Positions 10,105 through 21,973 of a stretch of DNA of 64,000 nucleotides are shown here, one piece after another (the first letter of the stretch is position 1; each line of letters starts with the position of its first letter). Position numbers and translations under genes: made by a program. This stretch comes from Selaginella tamariscina (lineage: Eukaryota; Streptophyta; Lycopodiopsida; Selaginellales; Selaginellaceae). The DNA lies in contig PUQB01000444.1 in the NCBI GenBank assembly GCA_003024785.1, forward strand, positions 1 to 64,000, given 5' to 3'. The notes below the pieces were generated by a model. It was not told the DNA's origin. It searched no databases and saw only the letters and a program-made list of their open reading frames with translations.

Positions 10105-11390
10105 ATGGCGGAGCCGAAGGTGATTTATGCGGGCTCAATCGCGGCCAGTCAGATGGGGGAGAATGAGTTTGTGATGAGGCAACCATTGATAGACGTGGTC
10201 GCAGCGAATTCAGTGGGCAAGTTCGATGGTAAGAGGATCGACGAAGATGTGGGTTGGTTTCTAATGGAGCAGGCGTTTATGGAGGCTCAGAAGATGGCCA
10301 ATTCCTTCTCCACAGGTGACCCAATCAAAGGCGATCTGCAATACCAACCAGCCATGTATAGCTTGCTTTCGGCACTCGGCAGTCTGGCACCAGAGCCGGG
10401 GAGGTGCTTCAGTGCGAAAAGCTGGAGGAGGTTGCTGGCAAGCCTACTTTTGTTGGCTTCCAACCGGTCACAGAAGGCATGGAGGTGGAAGTAGAGATTG
10501 ATGAGACGATCGTCACATCGGATTTGGCAGCTTCTTACACAGCTTCAATTTACAGTGATATGACTGGCTGGTCGGCCACGAATACCTGTTTCCGCCATGA
10601 AGATGGTGCCAGCCTCAAGGTTCACGAGGCCATGGACGTAAGATGCTACAAGAAGGTGGCCGGCAGGGTCGTACCGAGTGCCATTTTCGAGATCAAGTTC
10701 ACCTCCACTGGCTCTACAAGACGTGTTTCAGACGGGCTACTACGGGTCTTGTGCGGCGATTGAGAACGCGAGAGCAGGCAGGTTTAAGCCGATCCCTATC
10801 TCTGTCCTGGGCTACGGTTGGTTAGGTTGCGCAGAAATCGATCCGGTCGGCTGCTTGAAGGTTGGCGCCAACAACAAGCTCACCCTCAGAGGCATTGCCT
10901 CTTTCAAAGAACAAGTGCGACGCAAGTGTGAGTATCTCGGGGCCACGAAGAAGCCTACTCATCTGCAGCAGATAGCTGAGCTGGAGAAGGCATACTTGGC
11001 TGTGGGTGACCAGGAGCTGCTCACCATGTTTCAAACACGATGGAGGTGAGACTGAGGGAGGCAGCTAGGAAGCTCAACGTGCAGTTTGCATCCGATTTGT
11101 ACCAGCCTGTCTTCAACAAGAAGACTTTGGTCCTTGTTGGAAAGCTCAGATACATGCGATATACCATAAAGATGTTTGAGTACCCTGTGCCAGGAGATGT
11201 CCTGAGCGACAGTTACACGCTCAAGTATCTCCATGACATGGATGTCATCTCTGGAATTGCAAGGATCCTCTACGGTGACAGAGTCCTCAAGTGGACGCTC
11301 CCGGCTGTTCAGGCTCACCTGGAATCTCGACACAAGGAGTGGAAGGCTGAATTTGAAGCTTTCCGAAATTCTGCGTGCAAGAAGAAATAA
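10105..11390 (+). pseudogene. Gene X copy 1: unknown intronless gene, frameshifted
   Basis: This is a GC-richer island that reads as one protein of about 425 residues only if the frame changes near 10397, near 10725 and near 11040. It starts MAEPKVIYAGSIAAS at 10105 and ends FEAFRNSACKKK before TAA. Stretches include FVGFQPVTEGMEVEVEID, SIYSDMTGWSAT, GYYGSCAAIENARAGRFKP and LPAVQAHLESRHKEWKAEF. A second, inverted copy at 49705-50978 helps locate the frameshifts because it is open where this one is broken near 10397. No signal peptide, membrane segment or known catalytic motif is visible. I do not recognise the family. Lack of introns and base composition unlike the surroundings are compatible with a retrocopy or an old captured sequence, for example a viral structural gene, but nothing proves either. 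Confidence 0.6.
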
Positions 11391-11481
11391 TGAAAGGAGA
11401 TCAGAATGATGTTGTTTTGTGTTTTATCTGTCAATGCAATGGAAGTTGAGTTACAATATGTGACATTGAAAAACTTAACAG

Positions 11482-11530
<49 letters not shown>

Positions 11531-12411
11531 AATTTATGAGGTTTACATATTCTTTTGATAATATGTTTCTTAAAAATTATTTTAACATTTTATATAATGA
11601 AGATAAATAATGAAATAAGTATTATTATATTATTATTTCTAGTTTTATAGATACTACATTTCACACGTAAATTAGATTTTTAAATTACACCAAGAGCATA
11701 TATAAGGAAGTGGTTAGTGAGAATGTAATGTTAAAAAAAAAGGTGACACACTTTAACGGTTTTCTTAAAGGTGGATGCGAAACACATTTACATAAATTTT
11801 TTAAATATGCTTTTAAATTTTAAGTTATATTAAAGGTGGGTGCGATTTTAAAGAATATGCTTAAGGCCAAGTATCAGTCGTCAGGTCGAAATGTTTTAAA
11901 TTCCAAATGTTAATCTTTTTATAACATAACAGAAACGTAAAATGTTTAAATGAAATGCATCAAATTAAAAATTAGATATATTTTGATTGATGCGATCAAT
12001 TTTTTTAAAAAAACTAATGAGTATGTTGAAGCAAGATGTTTATATATGTATATATTCACTGGATAACCCCCAAGTATTTATCAGGTAACATCTCAATTGT
12101 AATTAAGATTAGATTTATAAAATTAAAATTATTTTTAATATAACTTTACTTTTAAATAAGATAAAACTTTTGTCCCGCAACATAATATTTTAAAGATAAA
12201 GCTTTTGTAACGAAACGGTTTAAAATTCTATAATCTATTTCGATTAATATCTATGTCGGTCCAAAATTTGAAATTTGAGACGTTAAAAACTCATTCTAAA
12301 GAATATGCTTAATGAACGTTTGTTTAACTAAAAAGAAATCGGCCAACATATCATGTAAATATGCAAATACACACACACACATACTACATATATACATCTG
12401 TGTGTGTATAT

Positions 12412-12444
<33 letters not shown>

Positions 12445-12544
12445 TGTACACATGGAAACAAATCATTTATTTTTTGTTGTATGCTCGGACGTATAGTCAT
12501 ATGTATATTAGTAAATCACATCCATCTAGGCACCTAGATACCTT
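11391..12544. other. AT-rich intergenic DNA
   Basis: No gene is seen. A (CT)n(CA)n run fills about 11480-11531. The TCTTAAAGGTGG...AATATGCTTTTAAATTT stretch (11763-11830) recurs at 52985-53030. Two copies of the dispersed AAAGAATATGCTTAA motif lie near 11850-11875 and 12293-12313. A TG run lies at about 12417-12444. Confidence 0.6.
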
Positions 12545-13220
12545 GATCGATTCATCTTTCCACTTATTATAACTTAATCTTATAAATTAACATTATTTAA
12601 GTATATTGGAATGTTATTTAATGTAACAAATAAAACATGTGTATGTGTATGTGTATGTGTATGTACACACATAGGTACACACATAAAGAAATGGATGCAT
12701 AGAATATGAAGTGCATATATATATACATACTCGTATGTTTGTATTTACTTACACAATATGGAGTACGTAGTTGCGTGTATGCACTGTGTGTATCCAAGAA
12801 ACATACATTGACGGTCGTATATAAATGCATATACACATATACGTGGTATGTGTGTGTACACACACACACATACAAACATACATTGCTGTTGACTTTGTTT
12901 GTTTTTGTAATATATATATTGACGATACGTGTCTGTGTAACTATACATTCAGGTTATTGACTTTGTTCAGGTATCCTTTGCCTTCATTGGGTTGTGTGTG
13001 TGTGTGTGTATGAGATGTATGTATTTGCATGTATGCATATAGATATGGTGTGTATATACCACTCGTGTTTGTCTTATGAATGTATGCATATGTTTATGTG
13101 TGTGTCTATATATAGACACACACACACACATACATATACTACATATAAAAATTATCCGTGTATATGCACACGTGTGCGTACACATACTTTCATGTTGTTG
13201 ACGCTGTTTGTTTCTTGCAG
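12545..13220. repeat. Upstream part of the LPP segmental duplication, copy 2
   Basis: This repeats 5458-6609 in the same order and orientation but is shorter through loss of internal microsatellite DNA. The exon-like piece after GACTTTGTTCAG (12960-12990, reading RYPLPSLG) is also present, as in copy 1. It ends at the TTCTTGCAG acceptor before 13221. Confidence 0.75.
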
Positions 13221-13320
13221 GTGATCTCTTTTCTAGTTCCGCTTGTGTTCATTGTTGGATACTACATATATAAAGACATAGGCATGAGTTACATCATGCA
13301 ATCATTGGTAAACACCCTTT

Positions 13321-13353
<33 letters not shown>

Positions 13354-13825
13354 GAGAGAGACGCGTTTATAACGGTTTATATGTGTTTGGGCTGTTTGGG
13401 CTGTTTTTGCTGTACTGGTTACAACAGTTGTCACAGACTCCCTGAAGAATCCCACGGGCCGGCCACGCCCTGATTTTTTTCTGGCGTTGTTTTCGGATAA
13501 TTATATATATATGCACACACGTATACATCTACTTCATGTTAAACACATACACACCGCAATTCCGTCCCATGTATATACACACGGGTGCGTGTACACACAC
13601 ACACACATATACATACAGATAAACATATGTTCGATTCTACAGAGCGAAGGAACTGGACAGCAAGCAAACCAAGCATATAAAAGCTTCCCCAGCAATAATG
13701 CTTCATGTGAGTGATGCACACACATACACACGTATGTGTGTATATATATTTATATATATATACAGTATGTGTGTGTACACATACATAGGATTTTTGTATT
13801 GTAGGGTAGATTCATGAGGGCATGT
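13221..13825 (+). pseudogene. LPP copy 2, 5' portion, cut by transposon B
   Basis: Exon equivalents are 13221-13307 (VPLVFIVGYYIYK, then a one-base loss breaks the LHHAIIG end), about 13391-13495 ([18 protein letters not shown]) and 13643-13706 (QAYKSFPSNNAS), followed by an exon starting at 13805 that stops at 13825. The KX6RP motif is complete here, unlike copy 1. Other lesions are severe: the acceptor before the second block has been replaced by a GGGCTGTTT duplication, one extra T shifts the frame after RPRPDF, and the motif-2 histidine is Asn (PSNN). The exon resumes at 44453. Confidence 0.85.
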
Positions 13826-13846
13826 TGTTACACTTCTACTACCTGG

Positions 13847-14441
13847 TGTTAGGAATCTAGTACTCTGAGATTTGATATAATCCCAGGTGTCAAACCGTTG
13901 GATCACATGAGATTCACTTGAAGGTGTATATAAGAGGCGGTTCACATGTGCCCTCACATGAGCTCACCCTCAGAAATCTTTTTATCCTCGTTAGTCACAT
14001 GTGATGTTTTGCCCTCGTCCTCGTGATGGTCTCGAAGGGCAAGATTATAAATAAGCCTAAATTTAATTAAATTTCCTCACTTTCATGAAGGTAAGAATAT
14101 GAGTTTTCTTGGTACGTGTCTCATTATGATAGTTTTAAATAAAGATTTTTAAAATATATTAATATAAATAATAATGATTTTTAATTTAATTTATTTATAT
14201 TAAATATATATATAAATGAGAAGCTTACAATTTTAATTTATATTTATTTTATTTTAAAAAATAAAATTTATTAAATTTAAATGAATAACATGAGGGTAAA
14301 CATGTCACATGTGACCTCACCCTCACCTTCACCCTCACGTGAGGGTGAGGGCACACGTGAACCGCCTCTAAGGAGTTGATAGAAGATGTATAATTAATTT
14401 AAAAAGGAATACATAATGTTAAAACTTCTCATTATCTCACT
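13847..14441 (+). repeat. Copia A 5' LTR, interrupted by a MITE
   Basis: Removing the MITE and one TAA leaves about 157 bases matching the 3' LTR at 33297-33455, including GTATATAAGGAGTTGATAG and TTCTCATTATCTCACT. The LTR contains a TATA-like GTATATAAG. Confidence 0.88.
13934..14368. mobile_element. 435-bp MITE, Tourist/PIF-Harbinger type
   Basis: Terminal inverted repeats begin GAGGCGGTTCACATGTG and end CACGTGAACCGCCTC. The element is flanked by TAA on both sides (13931-13933 and 14369-14371), and the intact sister LTR at 33297-33455 has a single TAA at the same place, so this is an empty-site-confirmed 3-bp target duplication. Subterminal CTCACCCTCA repeats face each other in opposite orientation. 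The interior is AT-rich with no coding capacity. A 3-bp TAA/TTA duplication is typical of PIF/Harbinger MITEs. Confidence 0.9.
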
Positions 14442-14454
14442 TGGTATTTGAGCC
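14442..14454 (+). promoter_or_regulatory. Primer-binding site of copia A
   Basis: TGGTATTTGAGCC directly follows the 5' LTR. It differs at two positions from the common plant copia site TGGTATCAGAGCC, which pairs with the 3' end of initiator tRNA-Met. Confidence 0.75.
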
Positions 14455-16250
14455 ACTTGACTCACTCCATTTCTTTTCTAATCATTTTCTTGTTTCTCTT
14501 CTCTAACGGCAAGCTTGGCTTGGTCGTGCTCAAGGCATCTCTGTCTTGGAAGGAGCAGACAGATATGTTCCTTGGGTCAAGAAGATGACCTAGATTTTGA
14601 CCATGGAAGGAGTCTGGTTTGTGGTTTCCCTTGGAGGAGCTGCTTTAAACAGTGGAGTGAGATTGGGATCCACTCTCTTGCAGATGATGACGCCGACGTT
14701 AAGAGAAACCACAGCCTCACGATTCTTTGGTTCAAATTGGGGACACACTACTCTTGCGAGTTGATGGCATGAGTGCCCACAAGATCTGGAAGTTCTTGCA
14801 CTGTTGCTTCAGGAATCCATCTGTTGTTTGACTCAAGGCTTTGGAGGCTCGCATCCAGGCCATGCACTTTACCAGTGACTTCACTGCTCTCGTCAAGAAT
14901 TTACAAACCTCTCAAAGCTACAATGAAAGTCACAAGATCCTTGCTCTTTGTGATTGCTTTGATTCTATGTATGACCCCATGTCTTCAACACAGCTTGCAC
15001 GTTCATTCAAGCCGAGGAAATGTTGGAAGCGCATCTCACCAAGCTGGACCTGATCAAGAACCATCGCAACGACACCTCCTCGCAGTTGTTGTTGAAGTGA
15101 ATTTTGCAGCGGGCTTGTCAATTGGCTTCAAGAACTCCAACAATACTAGAGCGAGTTCATCCAAGAACTCATGGGCCTCTTTACAAGAATCAGCCAAGAC
15201 AACATTGTTGGAGTTTATGTGGAAACGAATATAGATAGAATGGATATATAATGGATTTATATTGAATTATTTCTCTAGATCATCATAGAGATTATATACA
15301 GATGAAAGGTCATGACCCTATGCTATGAATCAATGACATGGCAAATAGATCAAAGAATGACAGATCATTAATCCTCAACACACACCCCTCAAGACTATGA
15401 GATGGCTGAGTCATGATCTCATAAATTAGAAACTAAGGCACTAGTTAATCCCACAGACTAGCTCTAATGGTTGATCGCCTCCTTAGCAAGTCCACATAAT
15501 GGACTACCTCATAGCCCTGTTACTAGGGCTAAACACCACCCCCTCAAAGTGGTACTGCCACTGCCTCCAGGTGCACCTGACACACCCGTCTGTGTGCCAT
15601 AAAGGTCAATTGCCAAATCTGGTGCCTACAACATAAGAGATCAAGAAGAAACCTGGTCCAAGTCTTTGTGGATCTTCCTCTATGCCCTAATTGTGGATTG
15701 CTTCATGCATCTGTGACCTCTGGAGTCCTCTGCTCCTCAGCACTGCACAGCCATGTATCCTCGTCCTCATCATCCTCCCCATCGCTCTCATCGCTGGCAT
15801 CTTGGTTAGAGATCTCCATCCTCTTGTCCCAGGATTCAGAGCCTATGCTTTGATACCATGTTGGAGTTATGCGGAAGTGAATATAGATAGAATGGAATAT
15901 AATGGATTTATATTGGATTATTTCTCTCAGATCATCATAGAAATATTATACAGATGAAAGGTCATGACCCTACGCTATGGATCAATGACATGGCAAACAG
16001 ATCAGAGGATTGACAGATCATCAATCCTCAACAGACATCCCCTAAAACGTCGCCAACAAATTCTCGCTGCCATGCTTGTAGCCAGGAGGGCCACTTCAAG
16101 CAAGATTGTCCTCTCCTTAAACACCTCAGCAAATTCCTCATCTTGGATGGAATGATTGTAGATGCCCTGGAGGGGGATTCCCAAGGATCACAGTCGGATG
16201 AAGTAAATCTTGGTCTTGCTTCGTTCACCACTAACTCTTGATTCAGGATG
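14455..16250 (+). pseudogene. Copia A gag region, degenerate, split by a TRIM
   Basis: Short coding-like pieces in different frames lie on both sides of the TRIM at 15206-16033. A clear CCHC zinc knuckle is at 16068-16109 (CHACSQEGHFKQDCP, spacing C2C4H4C), marking nucleocapsid. Many stops and frame changes mean no gag protein can be made. Confidence 0.6.
15206..16033 (-). mobile_element. Element F: TRIM-like miniature LTR retrotransposon
   Basis: Two direct repeats of 175 bases (15206-15380 and 15859-16033) begin TGTTGGAGTT and end CCTCAACA. On the minus strand a primer site TGGTATCAAAGCATAGG abuts the right repeat (15841-15858), and a purine tract TTGAGGGGTGTG abuts the left one (15381-15394). 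The flanks AACAT and GACAT are an almost exact 5-bp target duplication. The 478-base interior has no gag or pol. LTR size, total length and an iMet primer site fit terminal-repeat retrotransposons in miniature, which are mobilised by other elements' enzymes. Confidence 0.88.
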
Positions 16251-16699
16251 TGAGGAACACTTGATTCAAGATCGAGAGCATTCCAAGAGCTTAACTAGGA
16301 GGAGGGAGAGTTGAGAGTAGGAGATGGCAACTTGCTACAAGTGGCCAGAAAAGCAATGTATCTATTTCAAGATGGGAATGGAAAGTCTCTTAAGCTTTTA
16401 AATGCCTAGCATGTTCCACGACTTGTCAAAAATCTTGTCTTGGTTGCAAGATTGGCAAACGACGGCTTCAACATTCTCTTCTCTCGAAGGCAATGTGACT
16501 TGCTCAATGGAACCAGAGTGTTCTGCAAATCCCCAGAAGCGGGAACTTGTATGAGATCCCTAAGCAACACGCTAATTGCATGGCGGCTGGCGTTTCGTCC
16601 ACACTTTGGCATGAGCACTTGGGCCACACTCATTTTCCTCTTCTACAAAAGGTATAAAAGCTACAACTGCTCAATGGCTTTTCTTCAAACCCTCATGAC

Positions 16700-17464
16700 T
16701 TTGAACTTTGCCATGTTGCCTTCTTGGCAAACAAACCCGTTCTCAATACCCGGCTTCCACATCATGCTCCTTTGATCTGCTACAGCTACTCCACTCTAAT
16801 CTTTGTGGCCCCATGAGAGTTGAGAGCCAATTTGGCAAAAGATATTTCATGACATTCTGAATGATTATAGCCGGTGATGCCAGGTCTATTTTCTTCACTC
16901 CAAAGATCAAAACCCTAGATGCTTTAGGATTATCTATGCATGGCTCAAAATCAAACTGAGAGAAGGCTCAAGGTTTTGTGCAGCGATTCAGGAGGGAGTA
17001 CACCTCGCTAACCTTTGAAAGCTTATGCTGTCAAGAGGGGATCATCCACCAACGCACATGCCTGGCATGTTGCAGCAAAACAGAGTAGCAAAGTGCAAGC
17101 ATCGGAGCATCATGAACACAGTCCACTGCTTCTTGCACTCATCAGGTCTTCCTCTGCATCTTTGGTCCACAGTAGTTCGGACCACAGTCCAAGTTCAAAA
17201 CCTTCTCCCTCATTCTGCTTGACCTAATCATATTCCATAGAAGGCTTGGATTGGTAAAAGGCAGAAGGTGACTAGGCTAAGGTGCTTCGGATGCCTCGCC
17301 TTCATACGTCAAAATCCCAATGTTAGAGAAAAGTTGGCACCTCGCAGTAAGCCAACATTCTTGGTCGAATATGAGGAGGGTACTGCCTCTACGATCCCTC
17401 TACTGATAGAATACATGTCAGTAATGACATGGTCTTCGACGAGTGTATGGTCTATCGTGACTAC
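16700..17464 (+). pseudogene. Copia A integrase, degenerate
   Basis: Frame-shifting pieces read as copia integrase: LCGPMRVESQFGKRYFM-like text near 16800-16850, GIIHQRTCLACC near 17038-17075, CKHRSIMNTVHCFLHSSGL at about 17094-17150, and the C-terminal RCFGCLAFIRQNPNVREKL from 17280. Stops occur throughout. Element D cuts the region at 17465. Confidence 0.75.
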
Positions 17465-18016
17465 TGTCAAGCCACGATCCAGGAAACAGGAAGTGAGCAG
17501 GATTCCAAGAGTAGGAAGGCTTGACTCAGAAGCAGGATAGAAACAAGACAGGAACTAGGAACTCAGGAGCAAGAAAGACGCAGGACAGGATCCAGGAGAG
17601 AGGAAGGAAGGACGAGATAGGAACAGGACAGGATCCAAGGATAGGAACAGACAGGATCCAAGCAGACAAGAGCAGGAGGCAAGGAGCAAGACAAGACAAG
17701 ACAAGAACAAGAATGATCGTAGAAAGACTGGTGTTGATAGTAACTGATTGTACAACAATTAGGTCGGAGCTTTTATGCTCACAACTCCAAGCTAATCTAG
17801 TCATGAGTCTAATCTAGTCATGAGCTAAGAATAGTGTCCCTTATCCTCTAGGCATATCCTGTAGCATATCCTATAGGCATATCCTATAGGAATATCCTAT
17901 AGGTATATCCTGTAGGAATATCCTGCAGGCATATCCTGTAACCCGTATCCTGTATCCGAAATCCTGCATCCTGTATCCTGTATCCGGAATCCTGTATCCT
18001 GTATCGGGTTGTGACA
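17465..18016 (-). repeat. Element D 3' LTR
   Basis: Direct copy of 23047-23598. From about 17850 to 18005 it carries tandem variants of a 13-base unit GCATATCCTATAG, then CCTGTATC units. The other half is rich in AGGA and GGATCCAGGA motifs. Confidence 0.92.
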
Positions 18017-18027
18017 GCACCTCCTCC

Positions 18028-19562
18028 CTAAGGACGAGTTCCACGAGTCTTAGGACCTGGTTTAGCAGGATAATGCCGATGGAAGGCAGCAACTTTGGAA
18101 GAAGCATGGAGTAAGTTGGATGCAGGTTCCCAAGTGCGATCGGTAGGCAAATAACCTTTCCAATCCACCAAGTATTGAAGTTGGCGGCGATGAAGACGAG
18201 AATCAAGGATGGCTGCAACTTCGTACTCAGGTTCACCAGCAATGACCACAGGAGGGGGAGGAGAAGAAGCACGACCAGGAAGAGAAGAAGGATGATACGG
18301 CTCCAACAAGGAGGTGTGAAACACAGGATGAAGTTTCACCGTGGATGGTAACTCGAGTCGGAAAGCTACAGGATTTACCTCCGCCACGATCCTGTAAGGG
18401 CCCAATCGTTGAAAATCCAACTTAGAAGAAGGCCTGTTGGTGCGAATGTGTCGACGAAGAAGCCACACGAGATCACCAATCTTGTATGCAGGTGCCGGCT
18501 GACGGTGAGCATCAGCATGATGCTTGTACGTTCCTGTGCCTGCTGAAGATGAACCTGGAGATCATCCTGTACGAAGATGCTGGAGACGATCCTGTACTGC
18601 AGGAGCGGAAGAAGGAGAAGCAGGAGCAAAGTCAAAACGTGGATGGTGGCCTGTAAGAGCAAAGAAAGGTGTCTGGCCTGTAGATGCGTGAATGGAGTTG
18701 TTGTAGGCAAACTCCGCCATAAAGAAGGTCCAACCAATTATCCTGTTGGTAACTGATGAAGCAACGAAGATATTGCTCCAAGGTCTGATTGTGCGTTCTG
18801 ACTGCCATCAGTTTGCGGGTGATATCCTGAAGAAAGATCCGCTTTAACCTGTAGACTCCGAAAAGCTCTCGCCAAAACTTGGACATGAATTGTGGACCTC
18901 GATCGGAAACAATGCTCTCAGGAAGACCATGATGTCGGAACACTCACGGATCACCAACTCGGCAGTTGTCTGACCTGTAGCTCTTGTTGCAGGGTAGGAA
19001 ATGAGCCTGCTTGGTGAAACGGTCAACCACCACAAGAACTGCATCGAATCCACGAGAAGGAGGAAGATCTGTGAGGAAATCCATAGAAATGGATCTCCAA
19101 GGAGCAGAAGGAACAGGAAGAGGACGAAGAAGACCAGAAGGTGCATGAGGCATCTTCGACCTGTTGCAGTGTCACAACTCCGTACAAACCTTTCCACAAA
19201 ACCTCGCAACCCAGGCCACCAATAGTTGCGAGTCACCAACTCAACTGTCTTGGCCACACCAAAATGTCCTGTAGCCGGGGTATCATGACAATCCTGTACC
19301 ACACGAGTCCTGCAAACACCAACAGGAACGTACAGGAGACCTTCCCGGTACAGGAGTCCATCCTGTATGGTGAACAGGTTGTAGTCTGGACGGGAACTGG
19401 AGGAAGAGGAACTTGCAACGTCAGGATGAATGTGTGAGAACACATTCTTTGCCAAGTCGTCTGTAGCCAACTGCGAACGGATGTCCTGTAGGAGTGTTGA
19501 ATTGCTGGAGCCTGATGAACCTGCAGTGCCGCAAGCCGGAATCGATCAGGACCCAACAACAC
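18028..19562 (-). pseudogene. Element D integrase with C-terminal chromodomain
   Basis: On the minus strand the integrase zinc-binding region reads HDTPATGHFGVAKTVELVTR, YWWPG (about 19210-19300). The core includes [20 protein letters not shown] and FRHHGLPESIVSDRGPQFMS (18890-18945). After SKLDFQRLGPYRIV (the GPY/F module, about 18385-18425) a chromodomain follows: YEVAAILDSRLHRRQLQYLV, DWKGY and TWEPASNLL (about 18110-18215). The chromodomain is thought to steer integration toward marked chromatin. Several frameshifts divide it, so one working integrase is not encoded. Confidence 0.88.
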
Positions 19563-21973
19563 TTGCTTTGACAGTCATGCAGGATCGCCCGGGCGGTGCA
19601 AGGTAAGAGCGCCTAGACAATGCGTCCGCCTTGCCATTCCGAAAACCGGGCCTGTAGACGATGACGAAGTCAAAACGTGATAGGAACTCCGCCCACCTAG
19701 CCTGTCGCCGACTGAGAACTCGAGCCGTTTGAAAGTACTCCAGGTTCTTGTGATCCGTAAGAACTTGTACAGGATGTGCAGCACCTTCCAGGAAATGCCG
19801 CCACTCCTCAACGAATCCACAATGGCCTTGAGTTCCTTGTCATGAATCTCGTAATTGATCTCCGCCGAAGGAACTTACGAGAGTGAAAAGCTACAGGATG
19901 AAGCAACTTGTCTTCCAACTTGTGATAGGACGGATCCTACTGCAAAATCCGAGGCATCTGCTTCAACGAAGAAAGGACGAGAAGGATCAGGATGTGCTAA
20001 AATCGGAGCTGTCGTGAAGGTGTCCTTGAGTGTTGTGAATGCATGTTCCGCCTTGTCGGACCAAGAGAAAACCTCTGTGCGCTTGGTGAGTTCCGTGAGT
20101 GGAAGTACACGCTTGGAGAAGTCCTGTATGAACGCCTGTAGAAGTTTGCAAAGCCAAGGAAACATTGTACATCTCGTACAGACTTGGGCCTCTCCCACTC
20201 CACGATGGTCTTCACCTTGTGCATGTCCATGGAAACGCCAGCAGGAGAGACGATGTAGCCCAAGAACTCCACAGAATCCCTATCGAAAAAAACTTCTCCA
20301 ACTTCGCATACAGGCCATGCTCGCAAGCCGCTGTAGAACCAATCGTACATGCTTGTCATGTGCCGCCTGGTCCTTGGAGAAAATCAAAATGTCGTCGAGG
20401 TAGATCACCACAAACTGGTCCAAGAAGTCACGAAAGATGTCGTTCACCATGTGTTGGAACACGGCTGGGGCATTGGTAAGGCCGAAAGGCATCACCGTGT
20501 ACTCGAAGTGTCCATACCTTGTACGAAAGGCAGTCTTCCACTCATCGCCGGACGAATCCGTACAAGGTTGTAGGCCCCTCGTAAGTCGATCTTCGTGAAC
20601 ACCTTTGCTCCTCGCAGCCGATCGAGAAGTTCCGGGATCAATGGCAACGGGTACCGATTCCGAATGGTACTTGATTCAAACCCCTGTAGTCCACAACCAA
20701 ACGTAAGCTCCCATCCTTCTTCTTGACAAAGAAGATAGGCGCTCCTGCAGGGGACTTTGAGTGACGAATGAAGCCGGATGCCAAGTTGTCCTCGATGTAC
20801 TGGCGAAGAACCTCCAACTCTGTGGGTGACAATGCGTAAATCGGTCCGAACGGTGGAGTCTTTCCTTCTGCAAGATCAATAGGACAGTCGTAGGACCTGT
20901 GAACAGGAAGAACTGTAGCCTTGTGCTTGTCAAAAACGTCCTTAAAGTCGTGGTACTTGGATGGTAGGAAGAAGGAAGAAGGAGAAGGAGTAGGCGAAGG
21001 AGATTGAAAAACAGGAGAGTCAGACACAGGAAAGGTAGAAGAGGACGTAGGAGTTACTTGAAAGGCAAAAAGGTGGAAAGGAGCAGGATCAGTGGTAAGT
21101 TCATGCATGGTAGTGGTAAGAACTCGGAGAGGAGAGGAGGGAGCTGTGACTGAAAAAGAGGAAGGATCTTGGGGGTGGAAGAGAAGAGTAACAAAAGGAG
21201 GCAGGATTGGGAAAACCTGTGTGGATGTTGACGAGTGTACAGGATTGGAAGAATCCTGTACAGAAGTCCGTGGTTGCACAGGAGTGAGGAAGCCTGTGAG
21301 TGTGCTGACGAACCAACAGGAGGTGGATCCTGTTGAGGAGGAACCTTCGACACTGATACAGGATTGGAAGAACCCTGTACAGGAATCCGCAAACTTACAG
21401 GAGTGGAGAGAACCTGCGGATGTGCTGAGGAACTGACATGAGGTGAATCCTGTCGAGGAGGAGTCTTCAACACTGGTACAGGAGGCACGGTCAATCCTGT
21501 AGCTTGTACTGCCTCAGACACCAAGGATGTATCCTGCACGCAGGAAGGTACAGGATTGATCCTGGCTGCTGGAGAGGAAAACGTGAGCGTCCTAGACCTC
21601 CAGTCGATCTGCGGATTTGCAACAACGAACCATGGCATGCCAAAAATGATGGGAGTCGACCGAGTCTTGATCAAGTTGAAGGAAATCGAACAGTTGAATG
21701 CACCATGACTGCAAGAGAGAGGTGTGGTAGCGTGGGTAACTGCGCCAGAAGCAATCAAACGACCATCGGCCACCTCTACAGGAATGCACGCTTCAACTTC
21801 ACCACCGGAATGCCATGCTGAGCTGCAAAAGTGTCATCCATGAAACATGCATTTGCACCAGTGTCTAACAGGGCAAACTCCTTGAGCTCTCGATTATTGA
21901 GGCGAATGTGTACAGGAAACTTGAGTGATGGAATGGTATGAGCAGCACCAATGGAGCCTGCACCTACGTCCAA
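19563..21973 (-). pseudogene. Element D protease, reverse transcriptase and RNase H
   Basis: The protease has an intact DTGA site (ALLDTGANACFMDD, 21854-21865) and IIFGMPWF. The RT opens with [20 protein letters not shown] (about 20780-20845), and [20 protein letters not shown] follows near 20680-20740. The active site is YLDD (20391-20402). [19 protein letters not shown] and FLGFANFYR then lead to RNase H (FVEADASDFAVGSVLSQ, about 19925-19975). Residues are well conserved, but frames change near 20640, 20300 and 20000 and in the protease. A proline/serine-rich spacer sits between protease and RT (about 20990-21550). Confidence 0.88.

Noticed and set aside
17526-17817. Open frames on both strands inside the D LTR (FLSCLVL-type and RTGQDPG-type)
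   Set aside because: They come from AGGA/GGATCC repeats in the LTR and recur in the second LTR with different frames.
21054-21773. A 239-codon proline/serine-rich minus-strand frame as a separate gene
   Set aside because: It continues the protease of element D (IIFGMPWF at its start) into the spacer before RT and is part of pol.
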